This document shows positions 6,306 through 8,374 of a stretch of DNA of 8,374 bases, in pieces. Under the pieces are notes generated by a model. The model was not told the origin of the DNA and ran no database searches. It saw only the letters and a program-made list of their open reading frames with translations. The translations under genes were made by a program, and so were the position numbers. The DNA lies in assembly GCA_018894775.1 (NCBI GenBank), contig JAHIPG010000146.1, positions 1-8,374 on the forward strand. The letters run 5' to 3'. Position 1 is the first letter of the stretch. Every line of letters begins with the position of its first letter. The DNA comes from Nanobdellota archaeon. Its GTDB lineage: Archaea > Nanobdellota > Nanobdellia > SCGC-AAA011-G17 > VGLX01.

Positions 6306-7061
6306 ATGAACGATAAAGAAATTCGAGAAAAAATCCTAGAGACTCTTAAAGAAACATATGATAAAGAACCCCATGGCATAGTTATGAGGGAAAAACTTTT
6401 ATCAGACTTGAAACTCTCAGCAAATGAGTTAGATAGAAATATCAAATATATAGAAGAAAAAGGACTCATAGATGTTGAGTGGTTTTTAGACGGTGGTTTT
6501 TTTGCAAAAATTAATAGTTATGGTATTGATATATTAGAGGAAATTGGGTACCCGCTTGAAGAGGTAGAAAAAATAAGTGAATATGCGTTACATCACATAT
6601 TTACAGAAACAAAAGAGTTTGTAGATACAGAATTAGCGGTAATATGCCCAGATGCTCTTGAAAAACTCCGACTTTGTTATGAGGAACTGTTATCCGGGGC
6701 TCATTCACATAGAAATGCCCGTATTGCATATGATTGTAGAGAGATTCTAAAAGATTTTACTGATACAATTTTTAAAGAAGGATATCTGCCAAAAGGAAAG
6801 AAGAAACCCAATAGAAACGAAACAAAGAACAAGCTAAGATATACCTTAGAAGCAAAAGGGATTAAAAGCAAAACAACGAAGAACTTATTAGAAACACAAA
6901 TCAATTACTTCAATGCTCTTTCAAATTACCTTCAAAAAAACACTCATCCCTATGGATTTGAAGTCATGAAAGAAGACGCTAATAACTGCGTAATTTACAC
7001 ATATCTTATGATTAGAGATGTACTAAAACTTTTGAAACAAAATGAGAATATAGAGGAATAA
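6306..7061 (+). CDS. Winged-helix-like protein with C-terminal abortive-infection-type helical domain
   Basis: This 251-residue protein sits between a methylase-nuclease and a helicase. Residues 1-80 look like a winged helix: helices at 4-17, 25-35 and 39-52 (ELDRNIKYIEEKGLI), then a beta-wing (VEWFLDGGFFAKIN) and GIDILEEIG, as in archaeal MarR/ArsR-like regulators. Residues 115-245 are helical and recall, from memory, the domain of AbiTii-like defence proteins: SHRNARIAYDCREILKDFTD (134-153), a basic loop (PKGKKKPNR, 162-170), LSNYLQKNTHP (205-215) and CVIYTYLMIRDVLKLL (228-243). KNTH (211-214) could stand in for the R-x(4-6)-H of HEPN RNases, but this is not a clean match. There is no membrane or signal segment. 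The start is fixed by AGGAGG. It is 21 bases from the methylase and 1 base from the helicase, so all three are surely co-transcribed. Possible roles are DNA-binding adaptor, control protein or toxin effector; none is proven. Confidence 0.75.
   Translation: MNDKEIREKILETLKETYDKEPHGIVMREKLLSDLKLSANELDRNIKYIEEKGLIDVEWFLDGGFFAKINSYGIDILEEIGYPLEEVEKISEYALHHIFTETKEFVDTELAVICPDALEKLRLCYEELLSGAHSHRNARIAYDCREILKDFTDTIFKEGYLPKGKKKPNRNETKNKLRYTLEAKGIKSKTTKNLLETQINYFNALSNYLQKNTHPYGFEVMKEDANNCVIYTYLMIRDVLKLLKQNENIEE
7053..7056 (+). promoter_or_regulatory. Ribosome-binding site of the helicase gene within the preceding gene's 3' end
   Basis: GAGG lies 6 bases before ATG 7063 and inside the last codons of the preceding gene. 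Its position, with a single base between the stop and the next start, suggests translational coupling of the two genes. Confidence 0.5.
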
Positions 7062-7062
7062 G

Positions 7063-8374
7063 ATGACTATTAACGTCGGTGATAAAGTCCGTGTAGGCAA
7101 TCAGGTTGGTGAGGTAACAAAGATAGAGCAGTTTGGGGAATCTACACAATATCGTATCTATTTTTCTGATGGGTTAAGAAGTATTTTCTCACCACCAACA
7201 GAAATTGAAAAAATCAATTCACCCATTGAGATGATTAAAAACCTTCAGTTTGATGAAGCGCATCGGTTTGACTTGCTAACAGAGGCTACAAGACTAAGCC
7301 TCGCCTATGAATATGATCATCTCCTTTCTCTCTCAAGTACCAGAACATTTTTGGAACCGTATCAGGTTGAAGCAGTCTATAAGGTACTGAGTGCTTTTAA
7401 ACAGCGTTTTCTAATCGCTGATGATGTTGGTCTTGGAAAAACAATTGAGGGCGGCATGATTATGAAAGAACTAATTGCAAGAGGAAGGGGCAACAGGATT
7501 CTTATTACTGTTCCAGCATCCCTTCAGCTTCAATGGAAAGATGAGATGTATGAAAGATTTGATGAAAACTTTGTGATATATAACTCTGCATTTGTTAACT
7601 CTTTAAAAGATTCATTACCAAAGGATGCGAATGTCTGGGAGCATTATAACAAGATTATCACAAGTTTGGATTATGCGAAACAAGAAAACGTGAAAGCCGA
7701 GCTTCGAAGGGCTACCTGGAATTTGATTGTTTTTGATGAGGCACACAAACTATCAAACCCAAAAGGCAGTGGGAAAACACTGAGGTATAAACTTGGTGAG
7801 AGTATCAAAGACCAGGCAGATAACTTACTTCTCCTTACTGCCACACCACATAATGGGGACAGTTTCGCATTTTATTCCATCATCCGTCTAATAGACCCAT
7901 ATATTTTTAAAGACCCTGAAAGCATCAGTCCTGACAAGCTACAGAGAGTTATGATAAGACGAGGTAAAAAAGGGATAAAAGACTCAGAAGGAAAACCTGT
8001 TTTTAAGGACAGAATCGTAAAAAGTGTTCCTATTGAATATTCCAAGAAAGAGCAGGAACTCTATGAAGCAGTTACAGAGTACGTAAAACATGAGTACAAC
8101 CTGGCTCAAAAACAGGGAAACAGAGCATATGGTTTTGCAATGATAATACTCCAGAAAAGAATGGCATCCAGTATCTGCGCAATCACAAAATCATTAAAAA
8201 ACAGGCTTGAAAAAGTTTTAAAAAAGGTTCATACAGGGTTAAATGAGGATGAAATCAGGATATTAAGAAGATACCATGAAGGAACGGAGGGAAATGAGCA
8301 GTTTGGCATGGAGGACTTTGATCCAGTGGAGATAGAGTGGCTTGAAAGAAAACTGGAGACAATGACATTAGATA
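7063..8374 (+). CDS. RapA/HepA-like SNF2 helicase (partial, 3' end outside window)
   Basis: This is an ATP-driven DNA translocase of superfamily 2; 437 residues are visible and the frame is still open at the right edge. Residues 1-50 form an SH3/Tudor-like barrel (VGDKVRVGNQVGEVTKI, then YRIYFSDGLRSIF), as at the start of RapA-like proteins. The helicase core follows: LEPYQ (97-101), Walker A DDVGLGKTIE (120-129), motif Ia (ILITVPASLQLQW, 146-158), DEAH (225-228), motif III LTATPHNGD (258-266) and the MIRRGKKG region (297-304). QKRMASSICAITKSLKNRLE (364-383) resembles a segment common in HepA-type defence helicases. The second RecA lobe (motifs V and VI, QxxGR) lies outside the window. The start is set by GAGG and a one-base gap from the preceding stop. 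Paired with an adenine methylase, it most resembles DISARM DrmD; a helicase with a C-terminal DUF3883-type domain is another option. The helicase call is firm, the system name is not. Confidence 0.92.
   Translation, partial: MTINVGDKVRVGNQVGEVTKIEQFGESTQYRIYFSDGLRSIFSPPTEIEKINSPIEMIKNLQFDEAHRFDLLTEATRLSLAYEYDHLLSLSSTRTFLEPYQVEAVYKVLSAFKQRFLIADDVGLGKTIEGGMIMKELIARGRGNRILITVPASLQLQWKDEMYERFDENFVIYNSAFVNSLKDSLPKDANVWEHYNKIITSLDYAKQENVKAELRRATWNLIVFDEAHKLSNPKGSGKTLRYKLGESIKDQADNLLLLTATPHNGDSFAFYSIIRLIDPYIFKDPESISPDKLQRVMIRRGKKGIKDSEGKPVFKDRIVKSVPIEYSKKEQELYEAVTEYVKHEYNLAQKQGNRAYGFAMIILQKRMASSICAITKSLKNRLEKVLKKVHTGLNEDEIRILRRYHEGTEGNEQFGMEDFDPVEIEWLERKLETMTLD

Noticed and set aside
2337..8374. Classical type I restriction system (hsdM, hsdS, hsdR)
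   Set aside because: There is no HsdS-like specificity gene, the methylase carries its own nuclease and recognition region, and the helicase is SNF2/RapA-like rather than an HsdR motor.
1..8374. CRISPR array, tRNA, insertion sequence ends
   Set aside because: No regularly spaced repeats, tRNA-like cloverleaf, transposase motifs or long terminal inverted repeats were seen by eye.

Overview
The window is an AT-rich stretch of prokaryotic DNA that reads as part of a defence (restriction-modification type) island. Several things lean towards an archaeon, perhaps a methanogen-like or related anaerobic lineage: frequent AGA/AGG arginine and ATA isoleucine codons, and TATA-like boxes at about the archaeal distance from two starts. 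Good Shine-Dalgarno sites and AT-rich DNA also fit an anaerobic or thermophilic bacterium. No rRNA, tRNA or housekeeping gene is present to settle this.

Left part (1-2336): the tail of one unknown gene ends at 77. A gene-poor stretch follows, with one doubtful 38-codon ORF. At 472-1524 is a 350-residue protein that joins an HsdR_N-type PD-(D/E)XK nuclease domain to a C-terminal Mrr_N-type winged helix. Next comes a reverse-strand orphan of 142 residues (2159-1731). It is flanked by two similar short sequences (1641-1667 and 2237-2260), and its start faces the start of the next operon.

Right part (2337-8374): three tightly packed plus-strand genes form an apparent operon. The first encodes a 1315-residue type IIG-like enzyme in one chain: an N-terminal PD-(D/E)XK nuclease, an Eco57I-type N6-adenine methyltransferase core with NPPY, and a target-recognition region followed by a helical tail. 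The second (251 residues) has a winged-helix-like start and a helical C-terminal domain resembling those of abortive-infection-type proteins. The third is a RapA/HepA-like SNF2 helicase with an N-terminal SH3-like barrel; it runs off the right edge after 437 residues.

Together, the methylase could mark self DNA, while the helicase translocates on unmarked DNA and the nuclease domain cuts it. The middle protein could sense, couple or act as a toxin. The methylase plus SNF2 helicase pair recalls class 1 DISARM (DrmMI and DrmD), but the drmA, drmB and drmC genes that define DISARM are not in view, and the nuclease fusion and middle gene point to a variant or a separate system. The recognition region of the methylase is strikingly AT-rich compared with the rest of its gene, suggesting that specificity has been exchanged by recombination.
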